A stretch of 64,000 bases of DNA, taken from positions 992,001-1,056,000 of the forward strand of contig NZ_JBFDUZ010000001.1 in the NCBI RefSeq assembly GCF_040719145.1, written 5' to 3'. Both the position numbers and the translations under genes were made by a program. Below are positions 63,257 to 64,000 of the stretch, one piece after another. Source of the DNA: Paenibacillus sp. JQZ6Y-1. GTDB lineage: Bacteria > Bacillota > Bacilli > Paenibacillales > Paenibacillaceae. Position 1 is the stretch's first letter; each line of letters opens with the position of its first letter. Under the pieces are notes generated by a model, which saw only the letters and a list, made by a program, of their open reading frames with translations, was not told the DNA's origin and did no database searches.

Positions 63257-64000
63257 TCAATCTACTTTGATATGAATGGATTGACTTTGTGCAGGTGTCT
63301 TTTTCGCTTTGACCATATAAATGATACCAATCACAATATACAGTCCAACAAACACAACGGAATACCGATACATCGACGTATAGCTAGTCGCACTCGCAAT
63401 CGTACCGAGAATCATTGCGCCCAGCGCGACACCGAGGTCAAGCGAGTTGAGGAACATACCATTTGCCATACCACGTTGATGCGGATTGACAACCTGAATC
63501 ATCCACGTTTGCATCGTTGGCTGCAGGGCACCCCAGCCTAGTCCATAACAGAGTGCTGCACCAAACAGACCAAGTGTAGAGTGGGCGAGAGACAATAGCA
63601 ACAATCCGGCGATCAGTAACACAGCACCCGGAACCAACAACGATTTTGGACCAAATCGATCATACAGCTTACCAGAAAACGGGCGAATCAGAATAACCGC
63701 CAACGCATTAAACAGGAAAAAGTAACCCGGATTGGCGATATGCGCTTCACTACCAAACAGCGCGATAAAGCTGACCAAACCACCATACGTGATCGACATT
63801 AGAAAGTTAAGCAAACTTGGCAGCAGCAGTTTTTTCTCAAATTTGGATGGCTTGCGCGCTGCATCGGATGCAGCAGTTGTTGCAACATCATTTTGCGCCG
63901 AGTTCGTGCCTTGTGGAGCGGTAGAGGCAGGATTCGATAATTGAGCTTGCTGTGTCATCTGTTTGCGTTTCTTACCGCTAATCAGACGATAGGCAAGGGG
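63257..64000 (-). CDS. MFS transporter, C-terminal part (cut by window edge)
   Basis: Reading frame on the minus strand with no stop up to the window edge, so the gene continues beyond 64000. The visible 247 residues hold a charged Gln/Ala-rich central loop and about six membrane helices (ALAVILIRPFSGKLYDRFG is the TM8-9 MFS signature; ALCYGLGWGALQPTMQTWM follows). This is the second half of a twelve-helix MFS exporter, likely a drug efflux type. The Met at 63958 is internal. Confidence 0.85.
   Translation of the reverse strand, partial: PLAYRLISGKKRKQMTQQAQLSNPASTAPQGTNSAQNDVATTAASDAARKPSKFEKKLLLPSLLNFLMSITYGGLVSFIALFGSEAHIANPGYFFLFNALAVILIRPFSGKLYDRFGPKSLLVPGAVLLIAGLLLLSLAHSTLGLFGAALCYGLGWGALQPTMQTWMIQVVNPHQRGMANGMFLNSLDLGVALGAMILGTIASATSYTSMYRYSVVFVGLYIVIGIIYMVKAKKTPAQSQSIHIKVD

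Overview
The window reads as a chromosomal segment from a low-to-mid GC Gram-positive bacterium, most likely a Paenibacillus or close Paenibacillaceae relative. Signs are strong AGGAGG-type ribosome binding sites, frequent TTG/GTG starts, U-tailed terminators, and families typical of this group: barnase/barstar, copper amine oxidase N-like stalk domains, HelD, Xpt, a small alarmone synthetase and a SigO/RsoA-like split sigma factor. There is no integrase, transposase, phage gene, rRNA or CRISPR array. One tRNA (Leu, CAG) is present.

Layout. 0.1-4.3 kb: a run of poorly characterised genes (HEAT repeats plus four unknowns, the last AT-rich). 4.4-17.6 kb: housekeeping on the plus strand (DNA polymerase IV, ferredoxin, L,D-transpeptidase, PyrD, RelQ-type ppGpp synthetase, RNA methyltransferase, pseudouridine synthase, Cof phosphatase, GT4 glycosyltransferase, xanthine phosphoribosyltransferase, small unknowns). 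17.9-19.7 kb: two minus-strand genes, one behind two LexA-like boxes, the other a DUF1349 protein. 19.8-24.5 kb: MFS transporter, class III aminotransferase, zinc alcohol dehydrogenase and HAD phosphatase, a combination resembling the azasugar (nojirimycin-type) signature. 24.7-26.3 kb: tRNA-Leu and glycerol dehydrogenase. 26.5-30 kb: barstar, Cu/Zn superoxide dismutase, secreted barnase, second barstar, secreted SLH-like protein. 30.3-34.7 kb: sugar-acid transporter, KDPG aldolase and IclR regulator facing a P-loop kinase, with four copies of one palindromic operator in two pairs. 34.8-38.5 kb: secreted peptide, GNAT, a membrane-tethered second barnase, TPR protein, methyltransferase. 38.7-44.6 kb: phosphonate-type ABC importer (phnD-phnC-phnE-phnE) divergent from a cytosolic nucleotidase/phosphodiesterase. 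44.8-48.1 kb: two DinB-superfamily proteins, DUF2500, an OxdC-like cupin and the split sigma factor. 48.5-64 kb: serine hydrolase, GDPD, DUF2062, aromatic-acid exporter with MarR, four-helix copper protein, second-type methionine aminopeptidase, HelD, AraC regulator with GH31 alpha-xylosidase, effector-binding protein and the C-terminal half of an MFS transporter cut by the window edge.

Items most worth a second look are the possible azasugar cluster, the promoter module shared by the first barstar and the first barnase, the IclR operator pairs, the split sigma factor beside a cupin gene, and two related long-hairpin intergenic repeats, each preceded by a G-depleted, C-rich tract. Family calls are from reading the sequence only; no database search was run.
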